Notes: generated from the sequence alone by a model not told the origin. A stretch of 64,000 nucleotides of DNA from Ramlibacter terrae (GCA_013127575.1 CP053418.1:4278001-4342000); one strand, 5' to 3'. Counted from the first letter of the stretch, positions 10,024 through 22,130 are shown. Made by a program: numbers and translations.

Positions 10024-10939
10024 ATGCACAAGATCATCGCCGCCGCACTCGCCGCACTCTGCGTCGGCTGCGCGTCACCCGGTCCCGGCGGGTTCATCCA
10101 CACGCTGCAGTCGGCGCGCCTGATCGACCTCTCGCACACGTGGGAGACGCAGTCGCCGGTGGCTTCCGTCAATCCACCCTACTCCTTCGCCCTGAACGCC
10201 ACGCACGGCAAGACGCGCGGCACGTTCAACGACGGCGGCCAGCTCTCCTTCGCTTCCGAGGACATGCACTGGAGCGGACAGCACGGCGCGCCGAGCATCG
10301 ACGCCATCGGCCACATCGGGCGCGACGGCAAGCTGTTCGGCGGCGTCGACGCCACGCAGGCGACGGCGCAGCCGGGCGGCATCGGCGCGGCCGGCGTCGG
10401 CGCCAACCTCGCGATCGACCAGTTCCCGAACGACCTGCTCGTCAACCGCGGCGTGCTGCTCGACGTCGCCACGATGGTGAACGGCGACGCGCGCCCGCTG
10501 CCCGCCAATTTCGAAGTGACGGCCGCGCACGGAGCAGGCGGCGCAGCGCCGTGGCGTCCAACTGCGCAAGGGCGACACGGTGTTCATCCGCACCGGCTGG
10601 GGCGCGTACTTCCGGTCCAACACCGCGCTGTATGCCGGCGAGGCGTCGCCGGGCCCCGGCCTCGACGCCGCCGAGTTCTGGTCCGCATGGGCGCGCGCGT
10701 GGTCGGCGACGACACGCTCACGTTCGAGAAGCGCCCGCCGGTGGTGATGACGCCGAAGTTCGGTGTTCCCGGTGCACATGCGGCTGATCGCCGACTCGGG
10801 CATCTACATCGTGGAGAACCTCAACCTCGAGGAACTCGCGGCCGCGAGGGCCTACGAGTTCGCCGTGGTGGTGCCGCCGCTCAAGGTGAAGGGCGGCACC
10901 GGCTCGGCGGTGCGGATCTTCGCGCTCGTGCCGCGCTAG
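10024..10939 (+). CDS. Cyclase-family metal-dependent hydrolase (kynurenine-formamidase-like), lipoprotein
   Basis: A member of the cyclase/kynurenine formamidase superfamily, which hydrolyses amides or esters using a metal held by an HxGxxxD-type motif. That motif is visible as GQHGAPSIDAIGHIGRDG near residue 90. The N-terminus (AAALAALCVGCAS) ends in a lipobox, so the protein is probably an outer- or inner-membrane lipoprotein. The frame changes near 10540, 10675 and 10765. The natural end is AVRIFALVPR at 10939, overlapping the convergent amidohydrolase stop by four bases (CTAG). The substrate cannot be assigned. Confidence 0.7.
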
Positions 10940-11778
10940 GCGGACCGCGGATCGGTCGCCAGCAGCCGCTCGGTCAGGGACTTCAACGCCGCCTGCAGGC
11001 GCGCCATGCCCGCCGCATCGAGCGCCAGCGTCCGTTCGTCCATGTAGAGCTTGCGGTTGATCTCCAGCTGGATGCTGTGGCGGTGACGCGCCGGGTCGCC
11101 GTGGCGGCGCACCAGCTCCACGCCCTTGTACGGGTGGTTGTAGTCGACGCTGAAACCGGCCGCGCGCAGGTGCTCGCACACCTGTTGCGACAGTACGGGC
11201 GACGCGGTGCTGCCATCCCGGTCGCCCACCACGAAGTCCGAGTGAGCCAGCCCCGGAAACTCCGTGGCGTGGCTGCCCGCGATCGCCGGCATCGAGTGGC
11301 AGTTCAGGTGGATGCTGTAGCCGTGGTGCGTGTGCGCCGCTGCCACCGCATCGGCGACGGCCGCGTGGTACGGCGTCCAGCAGCGGTCGATGCGCGCCTG
11401 CACCTCGGCCACGGCCGGGCGCCGGTCGTAGATCGGCAGGCCGTCATCGGTGAACTTCCAGACCAGCCCCTTGCCCGGGCGCACCTTCGACAGCACGCGC
11501 GGGTCGGTGGCCAGCGGCCCGGGCCAGTCGCCATCGAGCAGCGTCGTGTCGAGCTCGGTCACGTCGCGGTTGGCATCGAGGTAGCTGCGCGGGAAGTGCG
11601 CCTCGATCCACGCTACGCCCATGGCAGGCGCGAAGGCGTAGATCTTCTCCACGTGCGTGTCTTCGGCGCGGCGCAGCGTGGCGAGCTCGCAGCACGGGCG
11701 GAAGTCTTCGGGGTAGGCCGTGCCGCTGTGCGGGGAGTCGAACACCAGCGGCGTCCGGCCCGGCAACGATGTCAGCAT
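10936..11778 (-). CDS. N-formylglutamate amidohydrolase
   Basis: An intact 280-residue enzyme expected to release formate and glutamate from N-formylglutamate at the end of one histidine-degradation route. Family motifs visible are FDSPHSGTAYPEDF near the N-terminus, ANRDVTELD, HLNCHSMPA and LEINRKLYMDE, which supply the zinc-binding His and Glu residues. It lies five bases after the Bug-type binding protein gene, in an apparent operon, with a LysR gene divergent upstream. The hut genes themselves are not in this window, so the substrate in vivo may be a related formyl-amino acid. Confidence 0.85.
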   Translation of the reverse strand: MLTSLPGRTPLVFDSPHSGTAYPEDFRPCCELATLRRAEDTHVEKIYAFAPAMGVAWIEAHFPRSYLDANRDVTELDTTLLDGDWPGPLATDPRVLSKVRPGKGLVWKFTDDGLPIYDRRPAVAEVQARIDRCWTPYHAAVADAVAAAHTHHGYSIHLNCHSMPAIAGSHATEFPGLAHSDFVVGDRDGSTASPVLSQQVCEHLRAAGFSVDYNHPYKGVELVRRHGDPARHRHSIQLEINRKLYMDERTLALDAAGMARLQAALKSLTERLLATDPRSA

Positions 11779-11783
11779 GGCGC

Positions 11784-12742
11784 TCACTCCGGGCGGATCT
11801 TCGCGAAGACGGCCACGTCCTTCATCTTCTTGATCTCGCGCACGAGCTGCGCCGAGAACGCCTGCGGCGTGGAGCCGGAGGGGTAGAGGCCCTGCCCCGC
11901 CAGCCGGTCGCGCACGGCGGCCTCCTGCACGGCTTGCGCCACGGCCTGCTGCATGCGATCCACCAGCGCCTGCGGCGTGCCGGCCGGCGCCACCGGGCCG
12001 AACCACGAAGGATCGTTGTTCACCGGGTAGCCCATCTGCGCGTACGTCGGCACGTCGGGCAGCACGTCGAGGCGCGTGGGCCACGAGACCGCCAGCGCCT
12101 TCAGCTTGCCCGACTTGATGTGCGGCAGCGAGGCGGCCACTGGTCGAAGTACACGGCGACGGCCGCCGACGACGTCGTTCAGCGCCGGGCCCGCACCGCG
12201 GTAGGGGATGTGCACCATGGAGGTGCCGGTGCTGCTCTTGAACAGCTCGCCCCACATGTGGCCGATGGTGCCGTTGCCCGGCGTGGCGTACGACACCTTG
12301 CCCGGGTTGGCCTTGAGGTGGCGGACGAGATCGGCGAAGTCCTTCACCGGCAGCACGGACGGATTGACGACGACCACGCCGGGCGCCTTCACGATCTCGG
12401 TCACACCGACGAAGTCCTTGATGGGGTCGTACGGGAGCTTGTTGTAGACGGCCGGATTGACGCCGTGCGTGGACAGCGTGGCAACGCCGAACGTGAGGCC
12501 GTCCGGCGCGGCGCGCGCCACTTCGGCCATGCCGATGGAGCCGCCGGCGCCGGCCTTGTTTTCGATGATCACCGGCTGCTTGAGGATGCGCGGCAGCACG
12601 TCCGAGAGCGCGCGGGCGGTGATGTCGGTGGCGCCGCCCGGGGGAAGGGAACGACCAGGCGGATGACCTTGTCTTGGGCCAAAGCCATTCCGGGAGCGAC
12701 AGATACGGCGGCGAGGGAAGCGAGCAGGTGGCGACGATGCAT
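11784..12742 (-). CDS. Bug-family (TctC-like) tripartite tricarboxylate transporter substrate-binding protein
   Basis: A periplasmic solute-binding protein of the Bug family, abundant in Burkholderiales. A signal peptide is visible (MHRRHLLASLAAVSVAPGMALA). Family landmarks are VIIENKAGAGGSIGMAEVA, GVNPAVYNKLPYDPIKDF, YATPGNGTIGHMWGELF and the C-terminal helix region. The frame changes near 12640. A compensating pair near 12140-12170 garbles about ten residues after ALNDVVGG. It is the first gene of an operon with the N-formylglutamate amidohydrolase, which hints that the ligand is a carboxylate such as an acylated amino acid. Confidence 0.85.
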
Positions 12743-12791
12743 GGTGTGGATACCCAGTGAAATCAGAGTCGGGAGAAAAAGGATCGGAACC

Positions 12792-12836
12792 CGCTTGCTA
12801 GCAAGCGATGTGCCCGATACCATTCCTGACTGGAAT
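12792..12836. promoter_or_regulatory. Palindromes in the Bug/LysR divergent promoter
   Basis: Two perfect inverted repeats sit in the 108-bp gap between the Bug gene and its divergent LysR gene. One is CGCTTGCTAGCAAGCG at 12792-12807. The other is ATTCCTGACTGGAAT at 12822-12836, which has the T-N11-A form typical of LysR-type operators. They probably bind the divergent LysR protein to control itself and the transport operon. Confidence 0.5.
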
Positions 12837-12850
12837 ATATCAGCCCCACC

Positions 12851-13749
12851 ATGACCCTCCGCCGCTTCAGCCCTCCGTTGCACCTGCTGCGCGCGTTTTC
12901 GACGGTCCGCCAGCTGGGTGGCGTGTCGCGCGCGGCCGAGGCGCTGCAGCTGACGCAGGGCGCCGTCAGCAAGCAGGTGCGGGAGCTGGAGGAATGGGTC
13001 GGGGTGCCGCTGTTCGAACGCACCCGCAACCGCCACCGGTGCTGACGCCCGCCGGCGAACGCTACGAAGACGCGGTGCGCGAGGTGCTGGCCCGCATCGA
13101 GGCGGCGACGCTCGAACTGGTGGCCGGCGACGGCGGCGTCGGCTCGCTGCGCGTGTCGAGCCTGCCGACTTTCGCGGCCAAGTGGCTGATCCCGCGGCTG
13201 CCGCAGTTCCAGCAGCAGCACCCCGAGGTCACCCTGCACTTCGTGCCCTACGTGCAGGGCTACGACGTCGGCCAGCCGGGGTTGGACTGCTCGATCCTGT
13301 TCGGTGACGGCCACTGGCCCGGCGCGCGCGCGCACTACCTCGCCGGCAACGACGTGGCGCTGATCGCGCCGCGCACGCGCGTAGCCGACTGGGCGATCGA
13401 AACCCCCGCCGACGTTCGCCGCCACACGCTGCTGCGGCACGGCACGGTGCCGCAGGCGTGGGCGCGCTGGGGCGAGGCGCACGGCGTCGACACGGCGGGC
13501 TGGCCGGCCGGTCCGCAGTTCGACCAGTTCCAGACGCTGATCCGCGCCGTGATGGCGGGCATGGGACTCGGGCTGGTGCCGCGTTGCCTGGTGCAGGACG
13601 AGATCGCGGCGGGCCTGGTGCGCGAACCGCTGTCCGCCGGCGGCTACCGCAGCGACCTCGGCTATTGGCTTTGCTATCCCGAGACGCGCAGCCGCCTGCA
13701 GCCGCTGGTCTGCTTTCGGGATTGGTTGCTGCAACCCGAGGCGGCGTGA
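12851..13749 (+). CDS. LysR-family transcriptional regulator (GcvA-like)
   Basis: The N-terminal helix-turn-helix is HLLRAFSTVRQLGGVSRAAEALQ then LTQGAVSKQVRELEEWVGVPLFERT, a typical LysR signature of the GcvA group. The effector domain begins GSLRVSSLPTFAAKWLIPRLPQF. The frame changes once near 13040, just after the DNA-binding domain. It is divergent from the Bug transporter/amidohydrolase operon, its likely target. Its stop overlaps the AraC start by ATGA, so both regulators are translated from one message. Confidence 0.85.
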
Positions 13750-14596
13750 TGCCGGCGCAAGCCCCCGGGGACTTCGTCCACCTGCAGCGCTGTCCGCACA
13801 GCGGCGTCGAAGCCGTGACGGCCGCCTTCCATGGCCACGCCTACGACATGCACCGGCACGACGAATGGCTGGTCGGCGTCACGCATGCCGGCGTGCAGGA
13901 CTTCTTCTGCCGCGGCGAGCGGCGGCAGAGCACGACGGGCCGCGTGATCCTGATGGAGCCCGGCGAGCGCCACGACGGCCGCGCCGTGCAGGATCAGGGC
14001 TTCCGCTACAGCATGCTGTACCTGCCGCCGGCGTGGCTGCGCGACGAGATGGGCGGCCGCGACGAAGGCATCGGCTTCGGCGAGACGCTGGCCGACGATG
14101 CGCGCCTCGCCGCGGCCGTGGCGGCGGCCTGCCACGCGCTGCTGTCCGGCGCACCGCGCCTGCTGCTCGATGCGAGCCGCGACGAGGTCGTGGCGTGCCT
14201 GCGGCCGCACACGGGCGCGCGCAGCCGCTGCGCACCGGGCGACGCCGCCGCCCGCGTCGCCGAGCACGCGATGGACTACATCCGGGCGCACTACGCCGAA
14301 GCCTTCGGCCTGGATGAACTCGCGCGGGCCGCGGGCGCCGCCGACCGCTTCCAGCTGGCGCGCGCCTTCCGCCGGCGCTATGGCACCTCGCCGCATGCCT
14401 GCCTGGTCGAGACGCGCCTGGACAAGGCGCGCGCCATGCTGCGCGACGAGGCGCGGCCGGCGGACGCCGCCTTCGCGAGCGGCTTCGCCGACCAGAGCCA
14501 CTTCGGCCGCTGGTTCCGCCGGGCCTACGGCCTCACGCCCGCGGCCTACCGCTGCGGACGCACGAACGTTCCAGACGACGAACCCCGGCCGGCTGA
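13749..14596 (+). CDS. AraC-family transcriptional regulator
   Basis: The N-terminal cupin-like AraC sensor domain includes HAYDMHRHDEWLVGVTHAGVQDFFCRG and MEPGERHDGR. The C-terminal double helix-turn-helix is AEAFGLDELARAAGAADRFQLARAFRRRYGTSPHACLVETRLDKAR, followed by FASGFADQSHFGRWFRRAYG, the classic AraC signature. The reading runs on past the domain, and a single-base change near 14560 would give a stop at 14594-14596, so the end is uncertain. It is followed by a DUF2000 gene, a pairing often seen in proteobacteria. Target is probably the DUF2000 gene. Confidence 0.82.
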
Positions 14597-14628
14597 CACT
14601 GCCCGCATCCATCCGACGCGGGAGTCCC

Positions 14629-15036
14629 ATGTTCGACAGCAAGGTCGCCGTCCTCGTGCACGAGGACCTGCCGGTGTGGCAGAAGCTGAACGTCACCGCC
14701 TTCCCGGCCACCGGCATCGCCGGGGCCGCGCCCCACGCCATGGGCGAGCCCTACGAAGATGCCGCCGGCCGCCTGCATGCGAAGCTGCTCGGCCAGCCGA
14801 TCCTGGTGTTCGCGGCTTCCACCGAAGTGCTGCAGCGCGCGTGGCAGCAATCGCTCCAGCGCGGACTCACCCGCAGCGCCTACGTCCGCGCGATGTTCGA
14901 AACCGGGCACGACGCGGCGAACCGCGCCGTGTTCCGCGCGCAGCCGGCGGAAGCGCCGGACCTCGTGGGCCTGGGCCTCTACGGACCCAAGAAGGACGTG
15001 GACAAGGCGACCAAAGGCGCGCAACTGCACCCTTGA
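14629..15036 (+). CDS. DUF2000 family protein
   Basis: An intact 135-residue protein. It opens MFDSKVAVLVHEDLPVWQKL, followed by NVTAFPATGIAG, the conserved start of the DUF2000 family. The fold is a small alpha/beta domain related to peptidyl-tRNA hydrolase II, but no activity is established. It lies 30-odd bases after the AraC gene and converges on a VOC-family gene with nine bases between stops. Confidence 0.8.
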   Translation: MFDSKVAVLVHEDLPVWQKLNVTAFPATGIAGAAPHAMGEPYEDAAGRLHAKLLGQPILVFAASTEVLQRAWQQSLQRGLTRSAYVRAMFETGHDAANRAVFRAQPAEAPDLVGLGLYGPKKDVDKATKGAQLHP

Positions 15037-15045
15037 GGGCGGGAC

Positions 15046-15432
15046 TCAGGCGTTGCGCGCCAGCCCCGTCACCCACTGCTCGAAGACGACCTGGTTTCCT
15101 TCCGGATCGACCAGGCCGAACTCCCACGAGCCCCGGGGCTGCAGCGCGGGCACGCGCTCCATCAGGCCACCCGCGTCGCAGCGCCGGAAGGCGGCGTGCA
15201 GGCGCTGGATGTCGGAACGCCGGCCGTCCAGCGAGACCACGCAGAAGCTGTGGCCGCCGAAGTCGTTGCGCTGCCAGAGCTGCAAGGTGAACTGCTCGAA
15301 CTGCAGCAGCGCCAGTACGCCGGGAACGTGCTGCAGGACGCGGAAGCCGAGGACGTCGCGGTAGTACGGCAGCAGGCCGCGGAGGCTGCGCGTGCGGACG
15401 ACGGCGGGAGGGGAACCAGCGAGACGGGCCAA
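15046..15432 (-). CDS. VOC/glyoxalase-family protein
   Basis: A single vicinal-oxygen-chelate domain of 128 residues. VVRTRSLRGLLPYYRDVLGF opens the fold, and FGLVDPEGNQVVFEQW closes it with the usual metal-ligand Glu. I chose a TTG start at 15432 because GGAGA sits eight bases upstream and the reading then runs unbroken. The nearby ATG at 15447 is in another frame. Members bind or transform small molecules, including antibiotics and glyoxal adducts; the substrate here is unknown. Confidence 0.75.
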   Translation of the reverse strand: MARLAGSPPAVVRTRSLRGLLPYYRDVLGFRVLQHVPGVLALLQFEQFTLQLWQRNDFGGHSFCVVSLDGRRSDIQRLHAAFRRCDAGGLMERVPALQPRGSWEFGLVDPEGNQVVFEQWVTGLARNA

Positions 15433-15563
15433 GGTGTTTCTCCATGAAGGGGGAAAGACGCTGGCTGCATGGGCGCCGTCGAGGGACGATGCTGGCTCGC
15501 TGGGACCAGTATAGGCGAGCGGTCGCGCAGGGTGGATACTGCAGTCCACCGAAAGGATCCGCC

Positions 15564-15853
15564 ATGAACGACCTGACCCGCAACCTCCACGCGCTGATCG
15601 ACGACGCCGAGCGCCTGCTGCAGCACGCCGCCCGCGAGGCGGGCACCGAATACCAGGCGGCGCGCGAGCGCCTCGAGCAGAGCATCGAAGCCGGCAAGGC
15701 GAAGCTGCAAGGCGCGGCGTCCTCCGCCGGCGAAGGCGTGCAAGGCGCCCGGCGCGCCGCCGACAGCTACGTGCGGGACAACCCGTGGCCGGTCATCGCC
15801 GGCAGCGTCGCCGTCGGCATCGTGGCGGGGTTGATCTGGGCGGGCGCAAGTAG
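15564..15853 (+). CDS. DUF883 family membrane-anchored protein (ElaB/YqjD-like)
   Basis: A small helical protein. The N-terminal amphipathic region (LHALIDDAERLLQHAAREAG to RERLEQSIEAGKAK) is followed by one C-terminal membrane helix (PWPVIAGSVAVGIVAGLI). This matches the ElaB/YqjD family, which associates with ribosomes and the inner membrane in stationary phase in E. coli. A one-base change near 15835 restores the expected short end and a TAG at 15851-15853. It converges on glmS with 13 bases between. Confidence 0.78.
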
Positions 15854-15866
15854 GCGCGCTCCCGCC

Positions 15867-17707
<1,841 letters not shown>

Positions 17708-17751
17708 GGGAGAACCTCTTGGGTTGGAATGGGGCGACTGTAGGCTTGGCG

Positions 17752-17779
17752 CGCTGGAATATGGATGCTAAATCCAGCG
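17752..17779. promoter_or_regulatory. Inverted repeat in the glmS/Lrp divergent promoter
   Basis: CGCTGGA at 17752-17758 and TCCAGCG at 17773-17779 form perfect 7-bp arms around a 14-bp A/T-rich spacer. They lie in the 123-bp gap between glmS and the Lrp/AsnC gene. The arrangement suits an Lrp-type operator. Whether it acts on glmS, on the regulator, or both is not shown. Confidence 0.4.
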
Positions 17780-17830
17780 TGTTTTGAAATCTTGTTGCAC
17801 AGACTCCTGCCGACGCAATAAGATTCCGTC

Positions 17831-18332
17831 ATGTCTTCTGATTTGAAACTTTCAGAGCTGGACACCGTCGACTACGCCCTGCTCGAGTTGCTCCAGGCGG
17901 ACAGTTCCCTGTCCAACCTCGACCTCGCCAGGCGCGCCCACATCTCGGCGCCAACCTGCCTGCGCCGCGTGAAGCGCCTCTGGGACGAAGGCCTGATCGA
18001 ACGCGAGATCGCGGTGTTGAACCCCGAGCGCATGGCGCAGGCGATCGGCCACGGGCTGGAAGCGATCGTCGAGGTCTCGCTGGACCGACAGGGCAACGAG
18101 GAGCAGGAAGCTTTCGAAGCGCGCGTGACCGGCGACGACGCCGTGCAGCAGTGCTACCGCGTGTCGCCGGGGCCGGACTTCGTCCACGGTGGTCTACGCG
18201 CGCGACATGCAGGACTACCTCGCGCTCGCGCAGCGGCTCTTCACGAGCGACGCGAACGTGCGCAACGTCAAGAGCTACTTTTCGGTGAAGCGGTCGAAGT
18301 TCCGGCCGCGGCTGGCGCTGCCGCAGCGGTGA
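17831..18332 (+). CDS. Lrp/AsnC-family transcriptional regulator
   Basis: The N-terminal helix-turn-helix is LDTVDYALLELLQADSSLSNLDLARRAHISAPTCLRRVKRL. The C-terminal RAM domain follows (EAIVEVSLDRQGNEEQEAFE to YFSVKRSKF). The 166-residue length fits the family. One frame change near 18185 (VSPGPDFVH to VVYARDMQDYLAL) must be repaired. It is divergent from glmS and converges on glmU. Lrp proteins usually sense amino acids, so a link with amino-sugar supply is possible but only inferred. Confidence 0.85.
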
Positions 18333-18356
18333 AGGTGCGCAGCGAAGCTGCACACC

Positions 18357-19753
18357 CTACTTCGATTTCTTCGGCCGGTTCCAGTTGGGGATGCTCGCCT
18401 GCCGGGCGCGGGCGACCGTCAGGGCGCCCGCCTCGGTGCTCTTGTTCACCACCGAGCCCGCGCCCACCGTGCCGCCGGCGCCGACCGTCACCGGCGCCAC
18501 CAGCACGCAGTTGCTGCCCACGTGCACGTCGGCCTCGATGACGGTGCGGGCTTGTTGGCGCCGTCGTAGTTGGCCGTGATGCTGCCGGCGCCGTAGTTCA
18601 CGCGCTCGCCGACGCTCGCATCGCCGAGGTACGCAAGGTGGTTGGCCTTGGCGCCGCGCGCCAGCGTCGAATTCTTCACCTCGACGAAATTGCCGATGTG
18701 CACCTCCGCGCCGAGCTTGGCGCCGGGCCGCAGCCGCGCGAACGGGCCGACCAGCGCGCCCTCGCCCACTTCCACGCCCGCCTTCTCGCCGTCGATGTGC
18801 GTGAACGGATGGATGACCGCGCCGGCCGCGATGCGCGCGTTGGCGATCACGCAGTTGGCGCCGATGCGCACGTTGTCGCCGAGCGCCACGCTGCCTTCGA
18901 ACACGCAGTTGACGTCGATGTCGACGTCCTGCCCGCACTCCAGCTTGCCGCGCACGTCGAAGCGCGCCGGGTCCGCCAGCCGCACGCCCTGCTCCATCAG
19001 CACGCGCGCCTGCCGCAGCTGGTAGGCGCGTTCCAGCTCCGCCAGTTGCAGCGGGCTGTTGACGCCGTCGACCTCCACCTGCTCGGAGGCCTTGGCGGCC
19101 ACCACGTGGCAGCCGTCGGCGGCCGCGAACTTGACGATGTCGGTCAGGTAGTACTCGCGCTGCGCGTTGTCGTTGGTCAGGCGCGCCAGCCAGGCCTTCA
19201 GGCGCTGCGACGGCACGGCCATGAAGCCGGTGTACACCTCGCGGATCGCCTTCTGCGACGCGCTCGCGTCCTTGTGCTCCACGATGGCCTGCACCGCGTC
19301 GCCGTTGCGCACGATGCGCCCGTAGCCGGTGGGGTCGGCCATGTCGACCGTGAGCAGCGCGAGGTTCTCGCCGGCGCACGCGTCCACCAGCGCGCGCAGC
19401 GTTTCCGTGCGCACCAGCGGCACGTCGCCGTTGAGGATCAGCGCGATGCCGTCGTCGGGCAGCACCGGCACCACCTGCTGCACGGCGTGGCCGGTGCCCA
19501 GTTGCGGCTCCTGCCGCACGAAGTCGGGGCTCGCGCGGCCCGCGGCGGTGGACGACTCGCGCAGCCAGCCTTCGACGCCCTCGGCACCATGCCCGGTGAT
19601 CACGATCGTGCGGCGCGCGTCCAGCGCCACCGCGGTGTCGATCACGTGCTGGATCAGCGGCCGGCCGCCGAGGCGGTGCAACACCTTGGGCGTGCGGCTT
19701 TTCATCCGGGTGCCCTTGCCCGCGGCCATGATCACCACATCTACTGCTGTCAT
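18357..19753 (-). CDS. glmU: Bifunctional GlcN-1-P acetyltransferase / GlcNAc-1-P uridyltransferase
   Basis: Produces UDP-GlcNAc for peptidoglycan and LPS. The uridyltransferase domain has the nucleotide-binding loop MAAGKGTRMKSRTPKVLH and LNGDVPLVRTETL. The left-handed beta-helix acetyltransferase runs from about residue 250, with hexapeptide repeats such as VRIGANCVIANARI and the catalytic-side segment NHLAYLGDASVGERVNYGAG. The C-terminus is VARARQASIPNWNRPKKSK. One frame change near 18553 follows NYDGANK. It sits close to glmS, as pathway partners, but in a separate transcription unit, divergent from the DUF6279 gene. Confidence 0.95.
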
Positions 19754-19771
19754 TGCTATCCTTCCCTGCCC

Positions 19772-20636
19772 ATGAACAAGACGTCGACACGACTGGCCCG
19801 GATTATCGTTGCGCTGGTCGTCGCGGTGGGGCTTGCCGCGTGCAGCGCGATCAAGCTCGGCTACAACACCTTCGACGACGTCGCGTACTGGTGGCTCGAC
19901 GGCTACATCGACTTCACCGATGACCAGGCGCCGCGCGCCCGCGCCGAACTCGATCGCCTGCACGCCTGGCACCGCAGCGGGGAGTTGCCCCGCTTCGTCG
20001 AGATGCTGCAGCGCATGGAGCGCATGGCGCCGGGCAGCGTCACGCCGCAGCAGGCCTGCGGCATCGCCGGCGAGGTGCAGGACCGCCTGAAGCTGGTGGC
20101 CGACCAGGCGGAGCCGGCGGTGCTGGCGCTGGTGGCCGACCTCACGCCCGACCAGCTGCGCCACCTCGAACGCAAGTACCGCAGCACCAACGACAAGTTC
20201 CGCAAGGAATGGGTCCACGAGCCGCTCGCCGCGCAGCGCGAGAAACGCTACGAGCGCATGCTCGACCGGCTCGAGATGATCTACGGACGGCTCGACGCGC
20301 AGCAGCGCCGCGTGCTGCGGCAGGGCATCGAGCACTCCACGGGACGCGCAGCGCGTGATGGCCGAGCGGCTGCGGCGGCAGCAGGACCTGCTGCAGACGG
20401 CGGGCCGCATCATCGAGACACGGGGCGCGAGCCGCGACCTGCTGCGCGGCTACGTCGACCGGGTGCAGCGCTCACCCGATGCGGGCTACCGCGCCTGGCA
20501 GGACGAACTGCTGCAGGAAAACTGCCGCACCTTCGCGGCGGTGCACGAAAGCACCACGCCGGCGCAGCGCGAGCAGGCGGTGCGGCGGCTGCGGGCCTAC
20601 CAGCGGGATTTGAAGGAGCTGGCGGAGAAGCGCTGA
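19772..20636 (+). CDS. DUF6279 family lipoprotein
   Basis: A lipoprotein signal (IIVALVVAVGLAACSAIKLGYN) is followed by the typical DUF6279 start YNTFDDVAYWWLDGYIDFTDDQ. A helical, charged body follows (EHLERKYRSTNDKFRKEW-like stretches). One frame change near 20340 joins EHSTG to VMAERLRRQQ. The gap to the divergent glmU start is only 18 bp, so the promoters must overlap coding sequence. Function of the family is unknown. Confidence 0.75.
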
Positions 20637-20679
20637 CAACCCTGCCATGGCGGGCTCGACCCGCAATCCACGACAGGCG

Positions 20680-20961
20680 CTAGCGCTCGCCTTTCGAGTG
20701 AGAGCGCCCTTCGCGCTCGGCCTGCTCCAGCTCGCGCGCTTCCGACTCCGACCGCGGCCTGGCGGCTTCAGCGTCGGCCTGAACGTCGGCCTTGTCCCGG
20801 TACTGGCGGATGTTCTGCTGGTAGTCGCGCGTGGCGGTGTAGCTGCCCTCGCCTTCCACCTGCCCGCCCGCGGCCTGGCCGCCCTGCTGCTGCTGCGGGT
20901 CGCTCTCGCGCGCGGGTTGCTGCTGCAGGATGCGCGGCACGGATTTGTCGTCGGAAGGCAT
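20680..20961 (-). CDS. Small hydrophilic Gln/Glu/Arg-rich protein
   Basis: A 93-residue, highly charged, probably disordered protein (MPSDDKSVPRILQQQPARES, later EARPRSESEARELEQAEREG). No domain is recognised. The composition resembles small stress-related proteins. The start Met at 20961 is preceded by GGAGAC-like sequence. It is convergent with the DUF6279 gene. Confidence 0.5.
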   Translation of the reverse strand: MPSDDKSVPRILQQQPARESDPQQQQGGQAAGGQVEGEGSYTATRDYQQNIRQYRDKADVQADAEAARPRSESEARELEQAEREGRSHSKGER

Positions 20962-21077
20962 GGACGGTCTCCTCTGGAACGCGGCGCATGCGGCACCGCT
21001 GACCCAGCTTAGGAAGCGCTCCACCCGTCCGCTGTCGTCCGGCGGGAGCCGGACGCGTCAGCCGCGGCCTACAAGCT

Positions 21078-22066
21078 TCAGGCCTGCAGCGCGGCCCACA
21101 TTTCCTTGTCGCGCTCGGCCGTCCAGACGCGCGGCGTCTTGATGCCGCTGGCCTCGTCGAAGGCGCGGCTCACGTCGAACGGCAGGCAGTGTTCGTAGAT
21201 GAACACGTTGCCGAAGACCGGGTCCATGGACTTGCGCGTGTGCGCCATGGCCGCCTTCAGGTCCATCTTCGCCGCGGCGGCTTCCTTGCCGCAGCGGTAC
21301 AGCGTCTCGACCCAGCGCTGGGTGTAGTCGAGCGCCTTCTCGACGTCCCCCGCGCCCTTCATCGCCTCGCCGCGGCCCGGCACGATGGCTTCGGCTTTCA
21401 ACGCGCGCAGCGCCTGCAGCGTGGTGGGCCACTCTTCCAGTGCGCGTCGCCGGTGTAGACGCCCGCGTTGTATTCGACCAGGTCGCCCGAGAACAGCACC
21501 TTCTCTTCTTCCACCCAGGCGATCGTGTCGCCGCGGGTGTGGCCGTTGCCCGGCGACCAGATCTGCACGCGGACGCCGCCCGGGTCGACGGTCAGCTTGC
21601 CCGGGACTTCGCCCTGCTTCGGCACGCCGCCGCCGATCACCATCGTGGGCCAGGTCAGGCCCGGGATGCTTTCGGCGTTGCGGAACAGGCGCGGGAAGCG
21701 GTCCATCTCGGACTGCATGTCTTCCTTGCCGCGCTCCGCGATCAGCTCGTAGGTGCCCCTGGCTGGCGATGATCTCGGTGGCGCCCTCGGCGAAGTAGGC
21801 GCTCGCGCCCAGCACGCGCACCGCGTGGTAGTGCGTGAGCAGCACGTACTTGATCGGCTTGTCGCTCACGGTGCGGATGTGGGCGATCAGGTCGCGGGCC
21901 ATCGCCGGCGTGGCGGTGCAGTCGCTGACCATGATGAACTTGTCGCCGATGATCACGCCGGAATTGGGGTCGCCCTCGGCGGTGTAGGCCCAGCAGTGCG
22001 CGGACAGCTGTTCGAAAGTGACTTTCTTGTCGGCCGGTCGTTCTGGCTGGCGAATGCTTTGCTCAT
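21078..22066 (-). CDS. Metallo-beta-lactamase-fold hydrolase
   Basis: An MBL-fold protein of about 328 residues. The opening strand is GVIIGDKFIMVSDCTATPAMARDLI, and the metal motif position reads LLTHYHAVRVLGASAY, where the usual THxHxD has Val instead of Asp. Later landmarks are GNGHTRGDTIAW and VLFSGDLVEYNAGVYTGDAHW, and AIVPGRGEAM, where a metal-ligand His is often found. The start at 22066 (MSKAFASQN) follows AGGAGACACG. The frame changes near 22035, 21755 and 21445. It resembles the SoxH/quinoprotein-relay MBL group. Substrate unknown. Confidence 0.72.
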
Positions 22067-22130
22067 CGTGTCTCCTGAAGGCGATGGGGCGATTTTAACT
22101 ATGCGTAACGCATTACGCTTAGGTGAACGC

